A DNA stretch of 64,000 bases, taken from contig OZ257136.1 of assembly GCA_965278995.1 (NCBI GenBank), positions 3,410,001 through 3,474,000 on the forward strand, given 5' to 3'. Positions 17,740-26,800 of the stretch are shown here, piece by piece; within the stretch, counting starts at the first letter, position 1, and each line of letters begins with the position of its first letter. This DNA comes from JADJYF01 sp965278995. GTDB lineage: Bacteria > Pseudomonadota > Gammaproteobacteria > Ga0077536. The notes under the pieces were generated by a model. That model had not been told where the DNA came from and searched no databases. It saw nothing but the letters and a program-made list of their open reading frames with translations. The position numbers and the translations under genes are program-made.

Positions 17740-18112
17740 ACCCTGTTTCCCTCATGCTTGAATGATTGATGAGAACCGTAACTTGACTGTGTGCAGGATC
17801 AGGCCGTAGCGGTTCTACCGCGCACCGGCGCGTCGTCCTGAGTCTCCCCGGACGCTCAGTCTCGCACAGACCGGGCCGTGCGTTCGACCCATCTGCATGC
17901 TGCGCTGCGGCGCAACGCCGGATGGCCAGCGCCCATCCTTGCGGTTAGCATGACTGGCGCGAACAAGGGGAGTTCACCGTGGCGACAGTGATGCAGTTCG
18001 ATTTTCCGTGTGCCGGACGTTTCGGCATCACCGCTATCAATGCCAAAGTCTTCGACCTCAGCGAGACTCTCAGCGCCATCACGCATGGTCCGCTGCCATA
18101 GACGCCGCCGCC
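17740..18112. promoter_or_regulatory. 372-bp divergent intergenic region (RiPP operon / MFS transporter)
   Basis: This gap separates the divergent peptide operon and MFS gene. It should hold both promoters. No convincing -35/-10 pair or operator could be fixed by eye. GAGGG lies about 15 bases before the peptide start. The right part contains a possible 40-codon ORF, listed separately. The region from 17800 to 17970 shows nothing recognisable. Confidence 0.5.
17979..18101 (+). CDS. possible 40-residue leader peptide or small protein upstream of the MFS gene
   Basis: A GTG preceded by AAGGGGAG opens 40 codons ending in TAG, 11 bases before the ATG of the MFS transporter. The product starts MATVMQFDFPCAGRFG and ends ITHGPLP; it has no signal peptide or membrane helix. 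Third codon positions are mostly G or C, as in neighbouring genes. It could be a translated leader that couples to the transporter, an independent small protein, or the remnant of a larger gene. No family recognised. Confidence 0.4.
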   Translation: MATVMQFDFPCAGRFGITAINAKVFDLSETLSAITHGPLP

Positions 18113-19393
18113 ATGCAGAAGGACACCGTTGTCGGCGGCATTCGCGTGCGCAGCTATGTACTGGGCGTCCTGCTCGCCGTTTATACCGTCAACTTCATCG
18201 ATCGCCAGATCCTCTCAATCCTGCTCGAATCGATCAAGGCCGATCTCGGCTTGAGCGACCAGGCGCTCGGTTTTCTGGCCGGTTTTGCGTTCGCTGCTTT
18301 CTACGCCACGCTCGGGATCCCGATAGCGCTGTGGGCGGATAGAGGGAATCGGCGAAACCTCATCGGCTGGGCGCTGGCGCTGTGGAGCGCCATGACCGCG
18401 CTGTGTGGACTGGCGCAGAACTTTACCCAGCTGGCTATCGCACGTATCGGTGTCGGTGTCGGCGAAGCCGGTTGCAGCCCGCCCGCGCACTCCATCATCT
18501 CGGATTACTACGCCCCGAAAGAGCGTGCTACCGCGCTGGCCATCTATGCGCTCGGCATACCTTTCGGAATCATGTTCGGCCTGTTTCTCGGTGGCTGGAT
18601 CAACGAAGCTTTCGGCTGGCGCCGTGCATTTTTCGTGGTTGGCCTGCCCGGTCTGATGCTCGCCCTGATCGTTCGCTTTACCGTGCCGGAACCCGAGCGC
18701 GGCATGTCGGATGCCAGGCCAAGCACTGACCTCCGGCCGAGCGTGCTGGAGACCTGCCGTTTTCTGTGGCGCCGCCCTGCGTTCATGCACATTGCTTTCG
18801 GTGGCGCGCTCGCCGCGTTCATCGGCTACGGATTCATCAGCTGGTTCCCCTCGTTCCTCATTCGCAGTCACGGCCTGAAGACCACCGAGATCGGACTATG
18901 GCTGGGCTTGCTGATCGGCGTAGCTGGCGGCATCGGCATGTTCGCTGGCGGTTATCTCGCCGACAAGTTCGGCGGGCGCGACGCACGCTGGAGTCTATGG
19001 ATAGTCACGGCATCGTCGATCATCGCGCTCCCTTTCGGTATTGCGGCCTATCTGGTTCCCAATCCGTACTGGGCGATGATTCTGTTCATTCCGCCGGTGG
19101 TGGCCTCGAACTTCTGGCAGGCGACCTCAATAGCCCAATCGCACGGCATGGTTCGGCTGCGCATGCGTGCAACGACATCGGCAATTCTGCTCTTCATCAT
19201 CAACATCATCGGTCTTGGCGCCGGGCCCTGGGCCATCGGCTATGTCAGCGATTTGCTCGCGCCGCGCTATGGTGCCGATTCGCTGCGCTGGAGCCTGATG
19301 TTATTTGGCACCATCGGCCTGTGGGTCGCCTATCATTACCACGCGGCCGGCAAACATCTGGTTCGCGATCTCGCCCGCGTCGACCAGGATTGA
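18113..19393 (+). CDS. MFS transporter, spinster-like family
   Basis: A 426-residue protein with about 12 hydrophobic helices. The opening VLLAVYTVNFIDRQILSILLESIKADLGLSD (about 16-46) is typical of spinster-like MFS carriers, and an MFS loop motif follows after helix 2 (ADRGNRRNLIGW). The ATG at 18113 was preferred to the upstream ATG at 18008, which adds an Arg/His-rich stretch overlapping the small ORF. It lies 31 bases upstream of the thiolase-like gene, and may import the substrate handled by that gene and the amidase. Confidence 0.87.
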   Translation: MQKDTVVGGIRVRSYVLGVLLAVYTVNFIDRQILSILLESIKADLGLSDQALGFLAGFAFAAFYATLGIPIALWADRGNRRNLIGWALALWSAMTALCGLAQNFTQLAIARIGVGVGEAGCSPPAHSIISDYYAPKERATALAIYALGIPFGIMFGLFLGGWINEAFGWRRAFFVVGLPGLMLALIVRFTVPEPERGMSDARPSTDLRPSVLETCRFLWRRPAFMHIAFGGALAAFIGYGFISWFPSFLIRSHGLKTTEIGLWLGLLIGVAGGIGMFAGGYLADKFGGRDARWSLWIVTASSIIALPFGIAAYLVPNPYWAMILFIPPVVASNFWQATSIAQSHGMVRLRMRATTSAILLFIINIIGLGAGPWAIGYVSDLLAPRYGADSLRWSLMLFGTIGLWVAYHYHAAGKHLVRDLARVDQD

Positions 19394-19424
19394 AAGACGC
19401 ACAGCAGGCTTGCGGAGCACTACC

Positions 19425-20921
19425 TTGAACGATCACGTCGTCGTTACCGGCTGGGGCCAGGTCACGCAGGCCAAAGACGCATTGCCACCGTGGCTCGACC
19501 CGCTCGACATGATGGAGCAGGCAGCGCGCAGGGCCGGTGAACAGGCCGGTCCCGGTGCGCTGGCGGCTATCGACTGCATTCTGATCGTGCGGCCGCAAAG
19601 TCGCGACCTCATCGCGCCGGCTGCCGAACTCGCCCGCCGTCTCGGCGCCTCGCCGCGCCATACCATGGTCTCGGGTATCGGCGGCCAGGTGCCACAGCAA
19701 TTCGTCAATCAGGCCGCCGGCATGCTTGCCCGCGGCGAAGCAGAAACCATCTTGATCTGCGGCGCCGAGACTTTTTATCCGCGAGCTGCAGATGCCGTCC
19801 GTGGCGAACAGGCGCTGCTGCAGGGGATCCCGACTGACTATGCCAGCGACGACGCCGTCGGCAGCAGCGCGCTCGAACAGGCGCATGGCCTGAGTCTGCC
19901 CATCCATGGATTTCCGCTGTTCGAAACAGCCCTGTGGGCTGAGTCCGGCATGAACCGAGAGGCCTGGCTGGCGCGGGTCGGCGCGCTGTGGTCGGACTTC
20001 AGTGCCGTTGCCGAACGCCATCCGAATGCGTGGACGCGCCGCGCGCTGTCGGCTGCAGAGATCACGACGCCAACCGCCGACAACCGACCGATATGCTTTC
20101 CCTACACCAAGCGCATGGTCTCATTGGTCATGGCCGACATCGGCGCGGCCGTGATCCTGACAACCGCGAAACGCGCAGCGCATCGCGCAGGCGGCGCTGG
20201 CGTACCGGTGTATTTTCGCGGTGGCGGTTACGCCAAGGATCGGCAGCGCTTCCTCGCCGACAAGGACGTCTATACGCGCAGCGCTGCAATGGCCCAGGCG
20301 ACCGAGAGGGCGCAGTCGCGCGCCGGCATTCGCACCGCCGACATCGAATGCTTCGATCTCTACAGCTGCTTCCCCTGCGCGGTCGCCGTGGCGCGGCGCG
20401 AGCTTGGCATCGTCGATGGCGATACGCGCCCGCTGACCATGACGGGCGGTCTCGGTTTTTTCGGTGGACCCGGCAGCAACTATGCGCTGCACGGTATCGC
20501 AACGATGGCCGAAGCGATCGCCGGTGGGCGCTATCACAGCGGGATGACGACCGCGCTAGGCTGGTTCATGCACAAATACGCCGCCGGCATTTATGCCGCG
20601 ACCCCGCAAGCGGCCGACCTTGGCGCGTTCGATCGCGAAGACGACGCCCGGCCTGAAGCTGGCGCGCCGCCCGTGGCACTTGATCCGGCGCCGGCGGGGC
20701 GCGGCCATGTCGAAACACATACCGTCATCTATGCCCGCGATCAAACACCGCAACGCGCGCTTATTTACGGGCGGACAACGACCGGTGCGCGCTTCGTTGC
20801 CAATGCGCCGCACGCGGCCGACGTCTTCGCGCGTCTGACCACTGAACATCAGGTTGGCCAGGCAGTCACCCTGCACCACGATGCGGCCAGCGGTGTGACC
20901 GAAGCACGCTTCTTGAACTGA
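19425..20921 (+). CDS. thiolase-superfamily protein (acetyl-CoA acetyltransferase-like, SCP-x type)
   Basis: A 498-residue protein with the thiolase fold as found in acetyl-CoA acetyltransferase or lipid-transfer-like proteins. Conserved pieces include DLYSCFPCAVAVARRELG (about 310-327) and GGLGFFGGPGSNYALHGIA (about 343-361). At the position of the N-terminal nucleophilic cysteine the sequence reads VSGIGGQVPQQ, without Cys. The TTG start at 19425 has GGAG eight bases upstream and no better codon nearby. Coenzyme A thioester cleavage or retro-aldol chemistry is possible; the substrate is unknown. Confidence 0.78.
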   Translation: MNDHVVVTGWGQVTQAKDALPPWLDPLDMMEQAARRAGEQAGPGALAAIDCILIVRPQSRDLIAPAAELARRLGASPRHTMVSGIGGQVPQQFVNQAAGMLARGEAETILICGAETFYPRAADAVRGEQALLQGIPTDYASDDAVGSSALEQAHGLSLPIHGFPLFETALWAESGMNREAWLARVGALWSDFSAVAERHPNAWTRRALSAAEITTPTADNRPICFPYTKRMVSLVMADIGAAVILTTAKRAAHRAGGAGVPVYFRGGGYAKDRQRFLADKDVYTRSAAMAQATERAQSRAGIRTADIECFDLYSCFPCAVAVARRELGIVDGDTRPLTMTGGLGFFGGPGSNYALHGIATMAEAIAGGRYHSGMTTALGWFMHKYAAGIYAATPQAADLGAFDREDDARPEAGAPPVALDPAPAGRGHVETHTVIYARDQTPQRALIYGRTTTGARFVANAPHAADVFARLTTEHQVGQAVTLHHDAASGVTEARFLN

Positions 20922-20931
20922 ACGGAGCTAA

Positions 20932-22362
20932 ATGATGAGCGGAACCGATTTCGGCGAACTCGATGGCATCGCGTTGGCGGCGCTGGTTGCTGAGCGCAAA
21001 GTCAGCGCGCTTGAACTGGTCGACGACGCCATTGCACGTTGCGAGTCTGTCAACGGCACCTTGAACGCCGTCATCACTGACATGTTCGAGCACGCCCGTG
21101 CGGTCGCGCGCGGCCCCGCCTTGAGCGGGCCATTTGCCGGGGTGCCGTTTCTGATGAAGGATTTTGGCGCCGAGGTCGCCGGCGTGCGTTTCTGTGAAGG
21201 GTCGGCCTTCCTGCGCGATTATGTGCCAACCGAAGATGCCGAGATCTATTCACGCTACAAGCGCGCCGGCCTTATTACTATCGGCAAAACCAATCTGCCT
21301 GAGTTCGCGATCGGTGTGACGACTGAACCGCGTGCTTTCGGTGCGACGCACAATCCGTGGGATACCACGCGCACACCGGGCGGCTCCAGCGGTGGTGCGG
21401 CGGCGGCTGTCGCAGCGCGCGTCGTGCCGATGGCGCATGCCAACGACGTCGGCGGTTCGATCCGCATTCCGGCCTCGTGCTGCGGGCTGGTTGGCCTGAA
21501 ACCGACGCGTGGACGCTCGACGCTCGCTCCGCATTACGGCGACGTGCTCGCTGGGGCGTTCGTCGAGCATGCCGTCACGCGCACAGTCCGCGATTGCGCG
21601 GCATTGCTCGACGTCATCAGCGGGCCAGGGGTTGGCGAGCCGTATGTTGCGACGCCACCAGTCCGCCCCTATGTACAAGAAGTCGGGCGGCCACCGGGCC
21701 GGCTGCGTATCGGCTACAGCACCGTCACACCGCTCGGTGATCCGCTCTCGCCGGAATGTGTTGCTGCCATCGAAGCAACAGCGCGGCTGCTTGCATCGCT
21801 CGGCCATGAGGTTATCGAGTCCGCACCGGAATTCGATGCCATGGAACTATGGCTGAAGTTCACGACTCTGCTCGCCTCGCTGGTGCATTGGGCTATTGCC
21901 GACTGGTCGCGGCGTATCGGTCGTACAGCAACGGAAGCCGATTTCGAACCGTTCGTCTGGGCGTTCGCCGAACGCGGTCGCGCGCTCAGCGCGTCTGATT
22001 ATCTGCTCGCGACCCAGGACGTCCAGCGCCAGGTTCGACGGCTCAGTGCTTTCTTCACGCCGAACGATGTGTGGCTCACGACCACGCTGGGGCAACCACC
22101 CGTTGAGCTCGGTACGCTCGTTTATCAGGGCGATCCGTTCGAGTTGCGCCGTCGCACGGCGCGGTTTTCGCCCTATACCTATCTCGCCAACGCCACCGGC
22201 CAACCAGCGCTGTCACTGCCGCTGGCGTGGAGTGCCGACGGCTTACCGATAGGCCTGCATTTCACCGCCCGACTCGGCGCCGAAGATGTCCTCATCCGGC
22301 TTGCCGCTCAGCTCGAAATCGCACAACCCTGGGCCGACCGACGGCCGACAGTCTGTGCGTGA
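20932..22362 (+). CDS. amidase-signature family hydrolase
   Basis: A 476-residue amidase with the catalytic triad K76 (in LMKDF), cis-serine S152 (in GGSSGG) and nucleophile S176 (in GGSIRIPAS). It is complete, with the glycine-serine-rich signature at about 150-184. Amidase-signature enzymes hydrolyse amides, or act in GatA-type transamidation. No gatB or gatC genes lie nearby, so a catabolic or detoxifying role is likely. A GGAG lies before the ATG, 10 bases after the thiolase-like stop, so the two genes are probably co-transcribed with the MFS transporter. Confidence 0.9.
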   Translation: MMSGTDFGELDGIALAALVAERKVSALELVDDAIARCESVNGTLNAVITDMFEHARAVARGPALSGPFAGVPFLMKDFGAEVAGVRFCEGSAFLRDYVPTEDAEIYSRYKRAGLITIGKTNLPEFAIGVTTEPRAFGATHNPWDTTRTPGGSSGGAAAAVAARVVPMAHANDVGGSIRIPASCCGLVGLKPTRGRSTLAPHYGDVLAGAFVEHAVTRTVRDCAALLDVISGPGVGEPYVATPPVRPYVQEVGRPPGRLRIGYSTVTPLGDPLSPECVAAIEATARLLASLGHEVIESAPEFDAMELWLKFTTLLASLVHWAIADWSRRIGRTATEADFEPFVWAFAERGRALSASDYLLATQDVQRQVRRLSAFFTPNDVWLTTTLGQPPVELGTLVYQGDPFELRRRTARFSPYTYLANATGQPALSLPLAWSADGLPIGLHFTARLGAEDVLIRLAAQLEIAQPWADRRPTVCA

Positions 22363-22405
22363 AATCGGTCCACGTGACCCAAGCGCGCGGCGGCAGGCTA
22401 TGATC

Positions 22406-22419
22406 GGCGCTGCAGCGCC
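22406..22419. repeat. 14-bp perfect palindrome in the gap before the DUF2058 gene
   Basis: GGCGCTGCAGCGCC reads the same on both strands. It lies 44 bases after the amidase stop and 51 bases before the next ATG. It could form a stem in RNA or bind a dimeric protein. No T-run follows, and GC-rich palindromes are common in this genome. Confidence 0.25.
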
Positions 22420-22469
22420 TGCAGCCGTCGCAGGGCGCGCGTAGTTGTCCTGTATCGAGTACCGAGTTC

Positions 22470-23018
22470 ATGGCTAAATCACTTCAGGAACAGCTGCTCT
22501 CTGCTGGTCTGGTCAAGCCCAAACAGGCCACCCAGATCAAGCAGGAGAAACGCAAGGACGCCAAGCATCAACCGAAGAAGCAGGCGCCCGAGCCGACACC
22601 GGCCCAGCGCGCGGCCGAGGCGGCGCGCGCGCAGAAAGCAGCGCGCGATCGCGAACTGAATCGCCAGCGTCAAATGGATGCCGAGCGCCGGGCGATTGCA
22701 GCGCAAGTCGATCAGATAGTGGAAGGCCATCGCATCGAGACAGCCGGCGGCGAAATTGGCCATCAGTTCGTCGTGCGAAGCAAGATCAAGAAAATGTACG
22801 TCACGGCCGAGCAACACGCGGCGCTGGTCAGCGGCGCACTGGCCGTCGTACGTTTTCGTCAGGGTTATGCGCTCGTCGACAAAGCAACTGCGGAGCGGGT
22901 GGCCGAGCGCGATCGGCGATCCGTCGCCCTTCACCATGACGGTTCGACGCCGGTAGAAGAATCACCGGCCGATGACAGCTACGCCGCCTATCAGGTACCC
23001 GACGATCTCATGTGGTGA
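22470..23018 (+). CDS. DUF2058 (YaiL-like) nucleoprotein
   Basis: A 182-residue, highly charged soluble protein. The N-terminal 75 residues are Lys/Glu/Gln/Ala-rich and probably coiled-coil. The C-terminal part carries DUF2058 motifs (KIKKMYVTAEQHAALVSG, about 107-124). Proteins of this family are small nucleoid- or polysome-associated polypeptides of unknown function, typical of Gammaproteobacteria. Its stop overlaps the convergent murI stop by 11 bases, leaving no room for a separate terminator. Confidence 0.9.
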   Translation: MAKSLQEQLLSAGLVKPKQATQIKQEKRKDAKHQPKKQAPEPTPAQRAAEAARAQKAARDRELNRQRQMDAERRAIAAQVDQIVEGHRIETAGGEIGHQFVVRSKIKKMYVTAEQHAALVSGALAVVRFRQGYALVDKATAERVAERDRRSVALHHDGSTPVEESPADDSYAAYQVPDDLMW

Positions 23019-23862
23019 GCGCAATAGGCCGGCCGGCCTGCCAGCGCGCTACACCAACGCTCGCCCGCACGCCGACGAGACATTCAAGCGCTGCAGCGAA
23101 TTCGGTCGGTATTCCAGTAGTAATGAAGCGCGCGCTGCCGCTCTCCTGGCGCTCGTTCTTGAGCCCGCGCAGTGCGAGCTGATCGGCGAGATGTCGCGCA
23201 ATGGCCGGCGCCGGATCGATGATCGTGACTGCCGGGCCGGCGATGGCGCGAAGCGCATTCAAGACGAACGGATAATGCGTGCAGGCCAGCACGATGGTGT
23301 CGGCACCGGCCTCGAGTATCGGCGTCACACAGCGCCGCAGCAGCGCTTGCGTCTCAACGTCGTCGAGTTGGCCCGCTTCGATGCGTTCAGCAAGTCCGTC
23401 GCACACCTGGTTGATCAGCTGGATGTGGCTGGCGTGACGGCCGGCCGTGGCCTGGAATAAACGGCCCTGGAATGTTGCCGGTGTGGCCATGATGCCGACG
23501 ACGCCAGTGCGCGTGATCGCTGCGGCTGGTTTGACCGCCGGTTCCATGCCGATGGTCAGCCAGTCCGGAAACGTCTCGCGTAGGTGCTTGAGCGCCGCCG
23601 CCGAGGCCGTATTGCAGGCAACGACGGCTGCCTTGCAGCCGGCTTCGAGCAGGAAACGCGCGATAGCGTCGCTGAATGCGCGAATGTCTTCCTGCGTGCA
23701 AGGGCCGTAAGGCACATGCGCCTGATCGGCCACATAGAGCGTATCTTCGTGCGGCAGCTGCCTGACAATTTCACGCCATACCGACAGTCCGCCGACGCCG
23801 GAATCGAAGATGCCTATCGGTGCCCGAGAGCGCGACTCAATTGCACTCGAGATTTTCGTCAT
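23008..23862 (-). CDS. murI: glutamate racemase
   Basis: A 284-residue cytosolic enzyme that interconverts L- and D-glutamate for peptidoglycan. It has IGIFDSGVGGLS (16-27), catalytic C83 in VACNTAS and catalytic C194 in LACTHYPF. The chosen ATG at 23862 lies inside the 3' end of the TpsA gene (26-base overlap, different frame). Longer in-frame starts at 23877, 23901 or 24000 give non-conserved Arg/Thr-rich residues. The ribosome site is poor (GAGG directly against the ATG), so translation may depend on coupling to the adhesin gene, or the start may be further upstream. Confidence 0.92.
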   Translation of the reverse strand: MTKISSAIESRSRAPIGIFDSGVGGLSVWREIVRQLPHEDTLYVADQAHVPYGPCTQEDIRAFSDAIARFLLEAGCKAAVVACNTASAAALKHLRETFPDWLTIGMEPAVKPAAAITRTGVVGIMATPATFQGRLFQATAGRHASHIQLINQVCDGLAERIEAGQLDDVETQALLRRCVTPILEAGADTIVLACTHYPFVLNALRAIAGPAVTIIDPAPAIARHLADQLALRGLKNERQESGSARFITTGIPTEFAAALECLVGVRASVGVARWQAGRPIALTT

Positions 23863-26800
23863 CCTCGTCGTCGTCATCTTCGCCGTCGCCGTCCTTATCA
23901 TTCGAGCGCGGCAGGATCGAACCACCGATAATGCTGAAGACGTCGAAAACTCCGCTGATATAAACACCCGCTTGCGCACTTGAGTCGGCAAGCGGGTCAC
24001 CGAAAAACGGCACCGCGCAGAACTCGCAGTGGGTGTACTCCAATTCGGCTACGCCGCCAAGCCCGAGCAGTAAGGCATCGGCGTTGATGGCCGAGCCCGT
24101 TAGCAGTTCAATGTTAATCGCCTTGACGGTGAATTCACCAAACGACACCACGGCGGCAAACGCACCGTCGCTGCCGCCGCCCTGCAGCACGATGTCATCG
24201 GCAGTCAGCTTGAGCGAGTTCTGTCCGAGAATGAACGACGCCGGTGCTGTGAGGGTAGTCGGATCGGCGAGGAAGTTGGCGAAGATATCTTGAGAGCTCG
24301 CGCCAGTCAGTAACGAGCCCGGCGCAGTGCCGCCGGTCAGGCTGATGAGACCGCTGCCGTGCGCATGCAACTCGGCCGTGCCGAGGCCGACCAACGCAAC
24401 GGATGCGCCCGGCATTGTGCCGGCTTCGAGCACAATATTCTGTGCTTCGACGATCAGCGTCGTCGCCATCACGCGCAGCGGCCCATCGCCGGCCTTGAGC
24501 GTGACGTTGCCGTCGCCACTATCGCGGAACTGCGGATCAGTGCCGCCGTCGTTTGCGATCATCGACAGCTTGCTGCCCGGGCCATTAAGGATGAGGTCTG
24601 CCCCTATTTCAATGCTGCGGCCGGCCTGCAGGAAAAGCGAGCCACCGGACGTGACGATACTCTGGCCGAGCCCGATGATGATGTCGTTGGTCGCCTGCAC
24701 GTTCAAGGTGCCGCCCGAATTCAGGAAATTCACCAGCGAACCGATGGAGATCAGGAGTTCGCCGCCCGGATCCGAGCCGAAGTCGATGTTGCCATCGACA
24801 TCCTGCGCAATGGCGCCGTCGATGATGTCGAGCCGGCCGGCATTGGCCAGGCCGTTGACGCTCGCATTCGGGCTGAAGACCATGAAGCGATCGCCACCGA
24901 GTGAACTGGTGCCACCGTTGCCGATGAAGTCGCCGCCTAGCTCACCGACCAGGCTGTTCTGCGAAGAGACAACTCCGGTCTTGGCGTTATTGATATTCAT
25001 GAACGTAACGGCTCCACGGTTGCCGTTCCACGCGGTGCTGCTGAGTATCAGATTGCCCGCGCTCGTTGTGGTGGAACCGCTGCCGATGGCGTCACCGGTG
25101 TGACTGCCCACCAAGCTGTTCAAAGCCGAGACGAAACCCGTGACCGGCGTCAGCGCACCCGCCGTTGCCGGCATCAGCGTGACTGCGCCGAAATTCGAAC
25201 TGGTGCCGTCTGACCACTGCGCGCTGCGCACGAGCACAGCGCCGTTGTTCTGTTCCGATACACCGTTCAAGCCGACCCGATCGCCGGGTCGACCAACGAG
25301 GCTGTTCAATTCCGAAACTACGCCGATGAATGGGGCGTCGCTGTCGACTACGGTCACTGCACCGGCGTTACTGTTAAACGTCGTCGTCCGTAAGACCACG
25401 GTGCCGCGGTTCGCCGTACCGAACAGCTGAGTGAGGCTGGTGCCAACTCGATCGCCGGCACTGGCGCCGACGATACTGTTCCCTGCCGAGACCTGGCCGA
25501 TGACGGGCGCCAGCGGATTGATGAAGGTCACTGCACCCCGATTTGCATTCCAGGTCTGACTGACTACCGCTAACCTGTCGTTGTAGAACAAATCGTGGAT
25601 GGTCTCGCCGATGCGATCACCACTGGTACTGCCAACCAGGCTGTTCTGGTCGGTAACCAGTCCAACCACGCCTGTGCTGGTCGAGCCAAAAGTGACTGAG
25701 CCGGTGTCATTGGACCAGTCCGGCGCCGCGACATAGTATTTTCCGCCAGCCACTTCGAGGACTTCCCAGTTGCCGAGCAAATCGCCGGCGGTGCCGCCGA
25801 CCAGGCTGTTGCTTGCATCCACGACACCGGTCAAGGCGTTGTCGGGATCCCAGAACGTCACGGCACCGCGGTCCGCATTCCAGCTCGCATTCACCAGCAG
25901 CTGGTTACCGCTGCTATTGAGAAACACGCGGTAACCGGCGCCGATCGCATCGTCCGTGTGACTGCCGATGAGACTGTTGCCGGCGGTGATGACGCCGGAA
26001 GTCGGATTGCTGGTCAGAAACGCCGTTATCGCACCAGCGTCGGTATTGGCGCCGTTATCCCACAAGCTGCTCCTGACCAGTACATGGATTCCGCTGCCGG
26101 CAAAAACCAGATCAAAGCCGTCGCTGCCGAGGTTGTCTCCGCTGGTGCTGCCGACGAGACTGTTGCTGGCGTCGACTTCACCTGTCGGTAGCGTGCCGCT
26201 GATGTCAAAGAACGTCAGGGCGCTCTTGTTGCCGCTCCAGCGCGGCGTATTCAGCACCCACAGATTGCCGGTTACAGACTCAAAATCATCGCTGTCGTCG
26301 CCGATGCGATCGGCTGTGCTTTGGCCGACCAGACTGTTGCCCAGACCAAGAACACCGCTGACGCCGGTATCGATATTGCCCCAGGTGACGGCGCCGGCTG
26401 TCGTATTGCCGCCATTCGCCCATTCCGGACTGAGGATGGCAAACCTGCTATTGCCGAACTCGACTATTCCCCCGCTTCCCACCCGATCGTCGGTCTGTGA
26501 ACCGACCACGCTATTACTGCTCGAGATGTCGCCTGTCATGCCGATGCCGTTGACGATATCAACGAACGTTGCTGCACCGGTATCGTTGTTCCATTGCGGG
26601 TTCAGCAGCACGATGTTGTGATTGCTGAGCACGACGTAGTTCTTGCCGAGCCCGATACTGTCGCCGTCAGCGCTCGCGCCGACCAGGCTGTTGCTCGAAC
26701 TGACCAGGCCAGCGACACCAGAATTCGAATCGGCGAACGTTATCGCGCCGGCGTCCAGCCACAGGGCGTCCGTATTATCGAAGCTCGGGCTGAACACGCC

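Noticed and set aside
24327..25103. Plus-strand open frames of up to 258 codons across the TpsA gene
   Set aside because: They are shadows of the repeat-coding strand; Pro/Ser/Leu-rich, non-domain products.
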